Shown here: positions 50,804 through 58,968 of the stretch, one piece after another
Position numbering within the stretch: the first letter of the stretch is position 1
Layout: each line of letters opens with the position of its first letter
Assembly (NCBI GenBank): GCA_029260555.1
Contig: JAJDCZ010000009.1
Coordinates: forward strand, 1-64,000
Length of the DNA: 64,000 nt
Direction: 5' to 3'
From: Phycisphaerales bacterium
Lineage (GTDB): Bacteria; Planctomycetota; Phycisphaerae; Phycisphaerales; UBA1924
Translations under genes and position numbers: made by a program
Notes under the pieces: model-generated
Database searches by the model: none
Told to the model about the DNA's origin: nothing
Seen by the model: the letters and a program-made list of their open reading frames with translations, nothing else

Positions 50804-50898
50804 GGGTGCCACTACTCGATGCGCAGCAGCGCAGTAGTGTCTTGCCTAGTTCTTGTTCACCCGCACTACTGCGCCGAAGAAGGCGAGTAGTGGCACCC
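50804..50898. repeat. Nested inverted-repeat (MITE- or REP-like) element
   Basis: Outer arms GGGTGCCACTACTCG (50804-50818) and CGAGTAGTGGCACCC (50884-50898) pair perfectly over 15 bp. Inner arms GCGCAGTAGTG (50829-50839) and CACTACTGCGC (50864-50874) pair over 11 bp. Both arm types share the CACTACT core. The 95-base unit sits between the convergent lgt and gcvPB genes and encodes nothing. No T-run or target-site duplication is seen. Confidence 0.75.
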
Positions 50899-50936
50899 CC
50901 ACTCACTGAAAATTAGCCACAGCAAACTCTAACTGA

Positions 50937-52472
50937 TCAACCCTCGGGCCAGACCAGAACGGGCTTGCGAGCAGCACCGACTTCATCAGCCCTGCAGATT
51001 GTTGCATCTTCTGGTGCATTTTTGATCGATTCAGGATCGGATTCGATTTCTTGTGCAATCGCCAGCATGGCATCGCAGAAATGATCCAGAACCTGCAACG
51101 ATTCGGTTTCGGTCGGTTCAGCCATCAGGCAATCATGCACAGGCCAGTGCATTGTGGGCGGGTGGATGCCATAGTCGATCAGGCGTTTGACGATGTCCAG
51201 AAGCGAAACTCCCTGATCCAGCAGCCTGCGAGGCACAGTGACAAACTCATGGGCACAGAACTTGCCCAAAGCTGCATCAAAGTAAGGCATTTCGTACACA
51301 TCACAGAGCTTTGCTGCGATGTAGTTGGCGTTGAGCACCGCTTGCTCTGCGATGTTTGTCAAACCATCCGGACCACACGCTCGGATATAGGTGTAGCAGC
51401 GCACAGCCACGCCGATCTGCCCGATGAACGAACGCACCTTGCCGATGCTCCTGGGGTGATCGGTACTGAGTGAAAATGAGCCATCGTCGTTTTTGATAAC
51501 GCGGGGTGTGGGCAGGTAAGGCTCGAGGAAATCTGCGACCGCGATCGGTCCCCATCCCGGTCCGCCACAGCCATGGGGTGTGGAGAAGGTTTTGTGTGTG
51601 TTGTAGTGCATGGCATCAGCACCAAAATCACCGGGTCTGGTTTTGCCAAGCACTGCATTCATGTTGGCACCATCGAGGTACACCAGAGCGCCGATGGCGT
51701 GAATGACCTCAGCGATTTTGGTGATCTCCGCATCGAAAAGGCCTGCGGTGTTGGGATTGGTGATCATGAAGGCTGCGATATTGTCCGGACCTTGTTCAGC
51801 AATGATGCGTTTGAGATCCGCGATGTCGGTGTAGCCTTGGGTGGTTTTGACCGCAACGACACTGGCGCCACACATGGCGCACGATGCTGGGTTGGTGCCA
51901 TGGGCGGTATCTGGAGCCAGCACAACGGTGCGCTGGGATTGCCCGTGGTCTTTGAAATAGGCACAGATGACCTTGAGCGCGGTATATTCGCCATGGGCAC
52001 CTGCAGCGGGCTGGCATGAAACTGCGGGGAGGCCTCCGATTTCTGCAAGGAACTGTTGGGTATTCCATACAAGTTCGAGCAGGCCCTGGATATCGCGATC
52101 GTTTTGCAGGGGATGTGCATGAAGGAACCCTGGCAGGCTGGCAGCCCACTCGTTGATGCGCGGGTTGTATTTCATGGTGCACGAGCCAAGCGGATAAAAC
52201 TCGCCATCAAGACCAAAGTTGCGCTGGCTGAGATGGGTGTAGTGCCTGACAACCTGTAGCTGACCAATCGCGGGCCAGCTGGGACCCTTGCCAAGCAAAT
52301 CTTCAGGCAGTTCAGATCGAGGCACATCAAGCGCAGGCAGGTCAATAGCGCGAAGACCCGGCGAGTCTTTTTCAAAGATGGTGGGTTCAACCGGGCGATC
52401 GCTGCGACGGGCGATGTTGGACTTTTGATCGGTGGTTTTTGACATCCCTGGTTCCATGAAAGTCTGAGTCAT
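50937..52472 (-). CDS. gcvPB: Glycine dehydrogenase (decarboxylating) subunit 2
   Basis: The 511-residue protein is the C-terminal half of glycine decarboxylase P-protein: YPLGSCTMKYNPRINE, QPAAGAHGEYTALKVICAYF, PDTAHGTNPASCAMCG, and HYNTHKTFSTPHGCGGPG with the PLP-binding Lys. With subunit 1 it decarboxylates glycine and passes the aminomethyl group to lipoyl-GcvH. Its ATG overlaps the gcvPA stop by four bases. gcvT and gcvH are not in the window. The N-terminal 30 residues before the conserved part are polar and variable; ATG 52445 is an alternative start. Confidence 0.95.
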   Translation of the reverse strand: MTQTFMEPGMSKTTDQKSNIARRSDRPVEPTIFEKDSPGLRAIDLPALDVPRSELPEDLLGKGPSWPAIGQLQVVRHYTHLSQRNFGLDGEFYPLGSCTMKYNPRINEWAASLPGFLHAHPLQNDRDIQGLLELVWNTQQFLAEIGGLPAVSCQPAAGAHGEYTALKVICAYFKDHGQSQRTVVLAPDTAHGTNPASCAMCGASVVAVKTTQGYTDIADLKRIIAEQGPDNIAAFMITNPNTAGLFDAEITKIAEVIHAIGALVYLDGANMNAVLGKTRPGDFGADAMHYNTHKTFSTPHGCGGPGWGPIAVADFLEPYLPTPRVIKNDDGSFSLSTDHPRSIGKVRSFIGQIGVAVRCYTYIRACGPDGLTNIAEQAVLNANYIAAKLCDVYEMPYFDAALGKFCAHEFVTVPRRLLDQGVSLLDIVKRLIDYGIHPPTMHWPVHDCLMAEPTETESLQVLDHFCDAMLAIAQEIESDPESIKNAPEDATICRADEVGAARKPVLVWPEG

Positions 52473-53884
52473 GCGTTGCTCCCACCCGTTTTTTGCGTGA
52501 TTTGTGCGAAGACCTGGACAAGTTGGTCCATCTCCTGACGAGTGCGTTTTTCAGTGACCGCGATGAGCAGCCCATGATCACAACCAACACTGCCCAGTCT
52601 GGGGTTGTTCAGAGCGACGCCTGCCAGGAAGCCTTGCTCTGCTGCCAAATCAAGCAACTGGCTGGCTGGAAAGGGGCATCGCACAGCAAACTCGTTAAAG
52701 AAGGGTGCATCTGGATGGGCCAGTGAAAAACCGGGAAGCTGGGCGATTTGATCTGCGAGATAGTGGGCTTTGTGTGTGCAAAGTTCTGCAACTTCTTGCA
52801 AACCTTCAGGGCCCATTGCGGTCATGTACATGGTAGCGCGGAGAGCGAAAAGCCCCTGATTGGTGCAGATATTGCTGGTGGCTTTGGCTCCACGAATGTG
52901 CTGTTCACGGGTTTGAAGTGTGAGGCAAAATGCAGCTCGGCCATCTTTGTCGTGCGTCATCCCGACGAGCCTGCCGGGCATTTTACGAGCGAAGGCTTTT
53001 TTGGCAGCAAACAGCCCGAGGTAAGGCCCGCCAAACTGCAGGGGTGAACCCAGAGGCTGCCCCTCGCCCACAGCGATGTCTGCACCACACTCACCGGGTG
53101 AACGCAAAAGCCCCAAGCTGATCGGATTGAAAATCGAGATAGCAATGGGTTGTTTGCCGGGTCTTTTGGTTTGTGAAGGATCGGGTTCTTTTGCTGCGTG
53201 GAAGAGGTCTTTGATGGGCTCGATGATGCCGAAGATGTTGGGTGACTGCACGATAATGCAGGCGGTATCGTCATCAACAAGTTCACGAACCGTGTCGGGA
53301 TTCAGCCTGCCCGCGCCTTTTGCAGGCTGGGGAATCATGATAAGATCCACAGCCAGATCCTCGGTGTAGGTTTTTAGAACCGCCAGGGTATCGGGGTGAA
53401 TGGTCTCAGCGACCAGAACACGCCGTTTGGAGGTGTGGTTGACCGCCAGCAGGACCGCTTCTGCAGCTGCGGTTGCACCTTCGTACATGCTGGCGTTGGC
53501 AAGATCCATGCCTGTGAGTCTGGCGATCTGGGTCTGGAACTCGAAGAAAGCCTGAAGTGAGCCTTGGGACGCCTCTGCCTGGTATGGGGTGTAGGCAGTG
53601 AGAAACTCGCCTCGGGAGATCATGGGGTCGATGAATGCCGGGATGAAATGGTCATAGGCTCCCGCGCCCATGAAGCAGGCGCGGTCCTGAGCGGTGTGGT
53701 TCTGGCTGGCCAGATGGGTCAGTTCCTGCTGAAGCTCAAGCTCTGAAGCAGCCTGGGGCAGATCAAGCTGACCCTTGAAGCGGATAGGCTCGGGAATGAC
53801 CTCAAACAGACGATCGATCGAATCCACACCCACCGTTGCGAGCATGTGATCCTGCTGGTCTTTGGTGACCTGGGTGTAATCCAT
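52469..53884 (-). CDS. gcvPA: Glycine dehydrogenase (decarboxylating) subunit 1
   Basis: This 471-residue protein is the N-terminal half of the split P-protein: FMGAGAYDHFIPAFIDPMIS, RGEFLTAYTPYQAEASQGSL, MDLANASMYEGATAAAEAVL, and GGPYLGLFAAKKAFARKMPG. Split GcvP is known in Thermotoga, Firmicutes and several other phyla. The frame stays open far upstream, but ATG 53884 (MDYTQVTKDQQDHML) matches family N termini; GATACT lies four bases upstream, so a leaderless mRNA is possible. Divergent from the M28 peptidase gene. Confidence 0.95.
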   Translation of the reverse strand: MDYTQVTKDQQDHMLATVGVDSIDRLFEVIPEPIRFKGQLDLPQAASELELQQELTHLASQNHTAQDRACFMGAGAYDHFIPAFIDPMISRGEFLTAYTPYQAEASQGSLQAFFEFQTQIARLTGMDLANASMYEGATAAAEAVLLAVNHTSKRRVLVAETIHPDTLAVLKTYTEDLAVDLIMIPQPAKGAGRLNPDTVRELVDDDTACIIVQSPNIFGIIEPIKDLFHAAKEPDPSQTKRPGKQPIAISIFNPISLGLLRSPGECGADIAVGEGQPLGSPLQFGGPYLGLFAAKKAFARKMPGRLVGMTHDKDGRAAFCLTLQTREQHIRGAKATSNICTNQGLFALRATMYMTAMGPEGLQEVAELCTHKAHYLADQIAQLPGFSLAHPDAPFFNEFAVRCPFPASQLLDLAAEQGFLAGVALNNPRLGSVGCDHGLLIAVTEKRTRQEMDQLVQVFAQITQKTGGSNA

Positions 53885-54186
53885 GTGCAGTATCCGAGTT
53901 GGGAGGCGTTTTGTACGGGTCAAGACGATGCTCAACCCGTGATTTGAAGCGTCGATCCGTCCCAATCCCGATCGACGCTGATAGTTTAGACGCCCAGACG
54001 AGCGGTTTTCCAGACAAGATAGTCCGCCCTTCAAAACTGGACCCCTCACAAAACCCCTCGCAGTTGATATCCTGCTATCGCAACCAGAGCCAAGTTGCAA
54101 AGGTACACTTCGATCTCAGGCAGATGGAATACCCGTCTGCCCAAAACCGCCTGCCAGATCATGCAGGCTCATCACGGAATCATCCA

Positions 54187-56151
54187 ATGAATAAACCTTA
54201 CCGATTGTGCCTTTCTATGCGGACTTGTAGCGTTGCAGGGCTTTCGCTTTGGCTGGGCCTGGCATCAGGTGTGCAAGCTGGAGAAGACGACCCCATCAAC
54301 GCGGCGAGCTCCGCTCCGGTTGCGGAGCTTCTGGGCCAGCTTGATGAAGATGTTCGTCAGTATGACGCGCACATCATGACGCTTTCCAACCCGTTCTTTG
54401 AAGGCCGAGCCCCGGGCACGCGAGGCAACGAACTGGCTGCGGAATATATTGAGTTCTGGTATCGAAAGATCGGGCTTGCACCTGCTTTTCCTGATGCTGA
54501 CGACACACCAAACGCATCGTATCGACAGAGCTTCTCAGCACCATCTGAACTTAAGGTGACACAGGAGAGGCTGACGATTGGTGTTGACGGGCGCATGCTT
54601 GAACTGACGCCGGGCGTGGATTTCAACACGCTTGGGTATGCTGGCAACGGCGAAGCCTCTGGCAGCCTGGCGTTTGTGGGGTATTCCATCGACGAGGGTG
54701 GCGATGGGTATTCCAGCTATGACGAGGACACTGATCTGGAAGGCAAGATTGTAATCATGCTGCGGTTTGAGCCTTTCAATGAGCAAGGGACCAGCCAGTG
54801 GACGGATGCCAGTGGCCCAAAGTGGTCGCCCAATGCTGGGCTGATGGGCAAGTTCAAAGCAGCTGCGGCTCGCGGCGCTTCAGCGATTATTTTCGTGTGC
54901 CCACCCGGTGTTGATGATGATCGTTGTGGCAGGCTTGAAGATGCGCGATCAACACGGGCACGCGGTCCGATGCGCCAGGAAATTCCTGTGGTGATGATCT
55001 CACAGGACGCTGCGGACGAGCTGCTCAAATCAGCTGATGCCAAGGGCCGATCTCTGGCTGATCTGACTTCACTGGCCAATGAGAATGGCGGAGTGATTGA
55101 TCTGCCCGGCGCGAGTGTTGAAGTTGTAACCAGAATAGAGAAGCTGGAGGTTCTCACCGACAACATCGGCGGGATTCTCGCAGGCAAGGGCAATCTGGCT
55201 GATGAATATGTCATCGTCGGAGGCCATTACGACCATGTGGGGTATGGATATTTCGGAAGTGTCTCAGGCAGCGTCGGTCAATTGCACCCAGGCGGTGATG
55301 ACAACGCATCGGGCACTTCGGGCGTCATCATGGCTGCCCAGTGGCTCAAGCAAAGGTACGACAACCTGCCAGACGGTGCCAACGCACGCAGCATTTTGTT
55401 CATGGGGTTCAGTGCTGAGGAATCAGGGCTTAATGGCTCAAAGTATTACACTCAGCACCCAACCCTTCAGCCTTCAGAAATTGCCTTGATGATCAACATG
55501 GACATGATCGGCAGACTCCGTGAGGGTCATGTTCAACTGGGTGGCGTGGGCACAGCAGACGGGCTTGAAACCTGGCTTGAGCCGATGTTGGCGGATTCAG
55601 GGCTTGATATCGGCATGCAGAAATCTGGGACAGGTCCAAGTGATCACGCATCGTTTTATCGCTATGGCGTGCCTGTGTTGTTTTTCTTTACGGGGACTCA
55701 TGACGATTACCACACACCTGGCGATATGGGCTGGAAGGTCAATCGAGTGGGCGCGATTCAGGTTGCCAGGCTCGTTACGCGTGTTGCTGAGGCTGCTGCG
55801 GATCGAACTGAAGGGTTTGACTTCACACCCACGAGTGATCCTCAGGCAAGGCGAGGTCCGGGCCGGGGGTCGATCAAGGTTCGCTTTGGTATCAGGCCCG
55901 GCAGCTACGACGATGAATCCGGAGGCGTGCTGGTCGAAGGTGTTTCAGAAGATGGATCAGCAGACCTTGCAGGGATTCAGGATGGCGATGTTCTTCTCAA
56001 GTGGAATGGCAAAACCATTGGGTCTGTTCAGGCGTGGATGCCCATGCTGGCTGCTCACAAGCCAGGCGATGAGGTCGTTGTGACCATCCTCCACGATGGC
56101 AAGAAAATCGACAAAACCGTCACGCTTCAGGCACCCAAGGGAACCCGCTAA
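54187..56151 (+). CDS. Secreted M28-family metallopeptidase with PDZ domain
   Basis: The 654-residue product has a signal peptide (MNKPYRLCLSMRTCSVAGLS...VQAG), a protease-associated region, and an M28 catalytic domain with the zinc ligands in order: GGHYDHVG, GGDDNASG, MGFSAEESGL, NMDMIGRL and HDDYHTPGD. A PDZ domain follows (GVLVEGVSEDGSADLAGIQD, GDVLLKWNGKTIG). Such enzymes are aminopeptidases of the periplasm or surface. ATG 54187 is used because the upstream open frame lacks signal-peptide character. A strong terminator lies 33 bases after the stop. Confidence 0.92.
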   Translation: MNKPYRLCLSMRTCSVAGLSLWLGLASGVQAGEDDPINAASSAPVAELLGQLDEDVRQYDAHIMTLSNPFFEGRAPGTRGNELAAEYIEFWYRKIGLAPAFPDADDTPNASYRQSFSAPSELKVTQERLTIGVDGRMLELTPGVDFNTLGYAGNGEASGSLAFVGYSIDEGGDGYSSYDEDTDLEGKIVIMLRFEPFNEQGTSQWTDASGPKWSPNAGLMGKFKAAAARGASAIIFVCPPGVDDDRCGRLEDARSTRARGPMRQEIPVVMISQDAADELLKSADAKGRSLADLTSLANENGGVIDLPGASVEVVTRIEKLEVLTDNIGGILAGKGNLADEYVIVGGHYDHVGYGYFGSVSGSVGQLHPGGDDNASGTSGVIMAAQWLKQRYDNLPDGANARSILFMGFSAEESGLNGSKYYTQHPTLQPSEIALMINMDMIGRLREGHVQLGGVGTADGLETWLEPMLADSGLDIGMQKSGTGPSDHASFYRYGVPVLFFFTGTHDDYHTPGDMGWKVNRVGAIQVARLVTRVAEAAADRTEGFDFTPTSDPQARRGPGRGSIKVRFGIRPGSYDDESGGVLVEGVSEDGSADLAGIQDGDVLLKWNGKTIGSVQAWMPMLAAHKPGDEVVVTILHDGKKIDKTVTLQAPKGTR

Positions 56152-56184
56152 AATCCAGAGCTGGGAAAATTGAGCATGACCACG

Positions 56185-56216
56185 ACGGAGCTGATGCACT
56201 CAGCTCCGTTTTTTTT
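56185..56216 (+). terminator. Intrinsic terminator after the M28 peptidase gene
   Basis: Perfect 10-bp stem ACGGAGCTGA/TCAGCTCCGT with a 5-base loop, followed by at least seven T bases. A textbook rho-independent terminator. Confidence 0.95.
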
Positions 56217-56270
56217 ACGCATTTTTACTCTGCCACGGGTATCCATGAGATTGTGGGCAATCGGCAAAAC

Positions 56271-56294
56271 CGCTCCCTCACGGTCGCGGCTCGT
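56271..56294 (+). repeat. 24-base dispersed repeat, copy 2
   Basis: CGCTCCCTCACGGTCGCG followed by GCTCGT. It lies in the convergent spacer between the peptidase and the Fur-family gene. It matches copy 3 with one mismatch, copy 1 with two and the inverted copy 4 with three. Confidence 0.75.
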
Positions 56295-56358
56295 ATTTTT
56301 TCATTAGGGAATAAATGCTGCGAGGGAAAGCGGCCTGCGAACCCCCCCATATCCGGGA

Positions 56359-56796
56359 TTAATCCGGCTCTGGCTCGCTGGCGGGTTCGGTGATGAGCTG
56401 AATGACCATGCCTTTGATGCGAACACCCAGCCGATCTTCGATGTCCTGCATGGCACCATTGGGGATCTGGTTGACAATGGAATCGCTCAGATCCTCAGGC
56501 ACATCAACCACTTGACCATCGGGCAGGATCATGTGGACATGATCGTGCAGACATGCGTCATAGCGAGAAGCACCATGTGCGTTGGGTATTTTTCGGCAAA
56601 GTCCTGAATCTGCAAAGGCTTCCAGCGCGTTATAGACGGTTGCCAGGCTCAATCCACAGCAACAATCCCGGACCAGATGGTAGATCTCGTCTGCGGTGGG
56701 ATGGGCATTGGAGGCACTCAGTACGCTGAAGATATGTTCACGCTGCTTGGTGCAGCGCAGGCCATGAGCTTCAAAGAGCAGTCTTGGGCTTTGCAC
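56359..56796 (-). CDS. Fur-family transcriptional regulator
   Basis: The 145-residue protein has the Fur winged helix (LRCTKQREHIFSVLSASNAH, PTADEIYHLVRD, LSLATVYNALEAF) and a metal site like that of the family (CLHDHVHMILPDGQVVDV). The CxxC structural zinc pairs of typical Fur/PerR are absent. Three adjacent Cys (45-47) stand just before the recognition helix. Fur-type proteins repress iron, zinc or peroxide genes; the sensed signal is open. I propose GTG 56796, with GGAAGG upstream, because it gives the usual length; the frame is open to an ATG at 56892. Confidence 0.85.
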   Translation of the reverse strand: MQSPRLLFEAHGLRCTKQREHIFSVLSASNAHPTADEIYHLVRDCCCGLSLATVYNALEAFADSGLCRKIPNAHGASRYDACLHDHVHMILPDGQVVDVPEDLSDSIVNQIPNGAMQDIEDRLGVRIKGMVIQLITEPASEPEPD

Positions 56797-57030
56797 GATC
56801 TGGAACCCTTCCAAGCACTCCCGCGTTCGCTCTAAGCATAAGAAGGTCCTGAGGAGCGATCCACACTGAAAGTTTTGTGTGAAGATAGGCAATCTGAGCC
56901 AATCTGACAGCTTCGGGTGGTCAACATCTTGCCAATTTGCGTCTGGGAGGTCACGAACCTCGAATTGAGAGTACCCTCGATTGCAAACTTGCCGAGATTT
57001 CAGGGTTTTCCATGAGAGTGTTGGCTGAAC

Positions 57031-57516
57031 TCAGGAGATGCCGGGCTCGAGAACGCCCGCGTTGATGCCCATCTTCTGATGTTCGATGCCGACTTCATCA
57101 AATCGGTCGCCGATGGGGTTCCAGCCCAGAGCCTGGTAAAAGTCGATGGCTTCCCCACGGGCGTGACAGACCAGATCGGTCAGTTTCAGAGTGCCAAATG
57201 CACGAGCTTCAACCGCTACGACCAGTTTGCGACCAATGCCTTCGCCTTGCCTTTGCGGGTCCACAGCCATCTGCATGAGCTTGCCAACGCCCTTTTCAGG
57301 TTCATCGCAGAGCAGACTGGCACACCCCACCACACGAGGACCATTGGGATGATCAAAGACCGCAACGAAATGCTCGAATCGTTCTTCGACGCCTGGGAAG
57401 GCGGCTTTGAACTTGGCCATGGTCAGCCCGACCTGCTCCAGCAAAGCCCGCTCGCGCAAAGCGCAAGCCTGCTCATAGAGAGGATCGTTCATTGAGATGC
57501 GTTGAACCTTGATCAT
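57031..57516 (-). CDS. GNAT-family N-acetyltransferase
   Basis: The 161-residue protein has the acetyl-CoA-binding GNAT motif VDPQRQGEGIGRKLVVAVEA and the following C-terminal strand (DFYQALGWNPIGDRFDEVGI). It transfers an acetyl group to an unknown amine. GGTGA seven bases before the ATG supports the start. It lies before the Fur-family gene on the same strand and is divergent from ispG. Confidence 0.88.
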   Translation of the reverse strand: MIKVQRISMNDPLYEQACALRERALLEQVGLTMAKFKAAFPGVEERFEHFVAVFDHPNGPRVVGCASLLCDEPEKGVGKLMQMAVDPQRQGEGIGRKLVVAVEARAFGTLKLTDLVCHARGEAIDFYQALGWNPIGDRFDEVGIEHQKMGINAGVLEPGIS

Positions 57517-57629
57517 GTCGTCACCGTGAACATCTTATCGGTGTTCGATGCCCGTCAGACAAGTGGATCCGCAAAGAAAATGCCAATGTTCGAGCACATC
57601 GCAGGCTCTTCTAGCATAAAACGCCCTTC

Positions 57630-57635
57630 TACAAT
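57630..57635 (+). promoter_or_regulatory. Putative -10 box of ispG
   Basis: TACAAT ends eight bases before the ispG ATG at 57644, leaving at most one or two untranslated bases. No ribosome site is present. Confidence 0.45.
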
Positions 57636-57643
57636 CAATAACT

Positions 57644-58945
57644 ATGAACCCACGCCAAAAGACCAGGCCCATATTCGTCGGCGACAAGCGGACCGGCATC
57701 GTCCAAATCGGTGGCGGGCTGGCTGATTCCAAAGGTCAGCCTGGCGAACCTGCGCCGGTCGTCGTCCAGACCATGACAGCGGGCTACACCCACGAGATCG
57801 ATCGTTGCATCACCGAGATCAACAGGCTCGCAGCTGCAGGTGCCCATGTGGTTCGCGTCGCGGTTCCTGAGCGAAAAGACACCGAGGCACTCAAAGAGAT
57901 CATCCCTGCGGTTGGTGTGCCGATCGTGGCAGATGTGCATTTTCATTTCAAGCGGGCGATCGAGGCTGTGGAAGCTGGCGTACACAAGATCCGCCTGAAT
58001 CCGGGCAATATCTCAGATGGCGGTCAAGTGAATGCGGTGATTGATGCATGCAAGGATGCGGGTATTCCTATCCGCATCGGCGTTAACGAGGGCTCGATCG
58101 TCGAGCGCAAGGACAAGCAGCAGCGCATGAAGGAGTTGGGGCATGTGTTCTCTGAGCACAAGCATGGTGCCATGCTCTCGATCATGATCGCCAAGCTTGA
58201 AGAATATCTGGACATCTTTGCTCAGCGGGATTTTTTTGATATCTGCATCAGTGCCAAAAGCATGGATGCGACGCTAGCCATTGACGCTTACGCTGAGATT
58301 TCCAAACGCTTTGACCACCCACTGCACCTTGGTGTGACCCATGCAGGCCCCAGAGAGACCGGGGCGATTCGATCCATCGCAGCGTTGTCAGGTCTTCTGG
58401 TCAATGGCATCGGCGACACCATCCGTATCAGCTACGCCAGCGATCCTGTGTTTGAAGTTGAAGACGGGCTTGAGCTTTTGTACAGTCTGGGCATGCGTGA
58501 GCGTGTGGGAGCAGAGCTTATCGCCTGCCCGACCTGTGGCCGAATCCAGGTGGATCTGTTCACACTTGTTCAGGAAGTCCGTGAGAAACTTCAGAGCCAG
58601 ATTCAGCTTCCCATCAAGGTGGCGGTGATGGGGTGCGTTGTGAATGGACCGGGTGAGGCTGAGGGAGCTGATGTGGCGGTGTTTGCCGGCAACAAGCGAG
58701 GCATCATCTATGTCCAGGGCGAGAAGGTCGCCAATATTCCAGAAGAGGAAATCCTGGAACGCCTGCTGAGCGAGTGCGAGACTTTTCAAGATCGTGTGAA
58801 CAGGGGCGAGGTCAAACTTGGCGAGAAAAAGGTGGACATTATCCCGCCAGATCCCATCGGCGAACTTGGCTCGGGCTTTGACAAGATCGCTGCGGGCGAT
58901 GTTGAGCCTGCACCAACAGAAGTCACCATCGGGAAAACTTCATAA
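57644..58945 (+). CDS. ispG: 4-hydroxy-3-methylbut-2-enyl diphosphate synthase IspG
   Basis: A 433-residue enzyme with VVVQTMTAGYTHEIDRCITE, ADVHFHFKRAIEAVEAGVHK, IRLNPGNISDG, LGVTHAGPRETGAIRSIAAL, and the iron-sulfur cluster Cys in CPTCGRIQVDL and AVMGCVVNGPGEAEGADVAV. It carries out the penultimate step of the MEP isoprenoid pathway. Length fits the short bacterial class. The first 25 residues are an extension that includes KRTGIVQIGGGL, close to typical N termini. TACAAT eight bases upstream implies a leaderless mRNA. Confidence 0.96.
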   Translation: MNPRQKTRPIFVGDKRTGIVQIGGGLADSKGQPGEPAPVVVQTMTAGYTHEIDRCITEINRLAAAGAHVVRVAVPERKDTEALKEIIPAVGVPIVADVHFHFKRAIEAVEAGVHKIRLNPGNISDGGQVNAVIDACKDAGIPIRIGVNEGSIVERKDKQQRMKELGHVFSEHKHGAMLSIMIAKLEEYLDIFAQRDFFDICISAKSMDATLAIDAYAEISKRFDHPLHLGVTHAGPRETGAIRSIAALSGLLVNGIGDTIRISYASDPVFEVEDGLELLYSLGMRERVGAELIACPTCGRIQVDLFTLVQEVREKLQSQIQLPIKVAVMGCVVNGPGEAEGADVAVFAGNKRGIIYVQGEKVANIPEEEILERLLSECETFQDRVNRGEVKLGEKKVDIIPPDPIGELGSGFDKIAAGDVEPAPTEVTIGKTS

Positions 58946-58968
58946 GAAGCTGACCCCGGGCGATGGGC

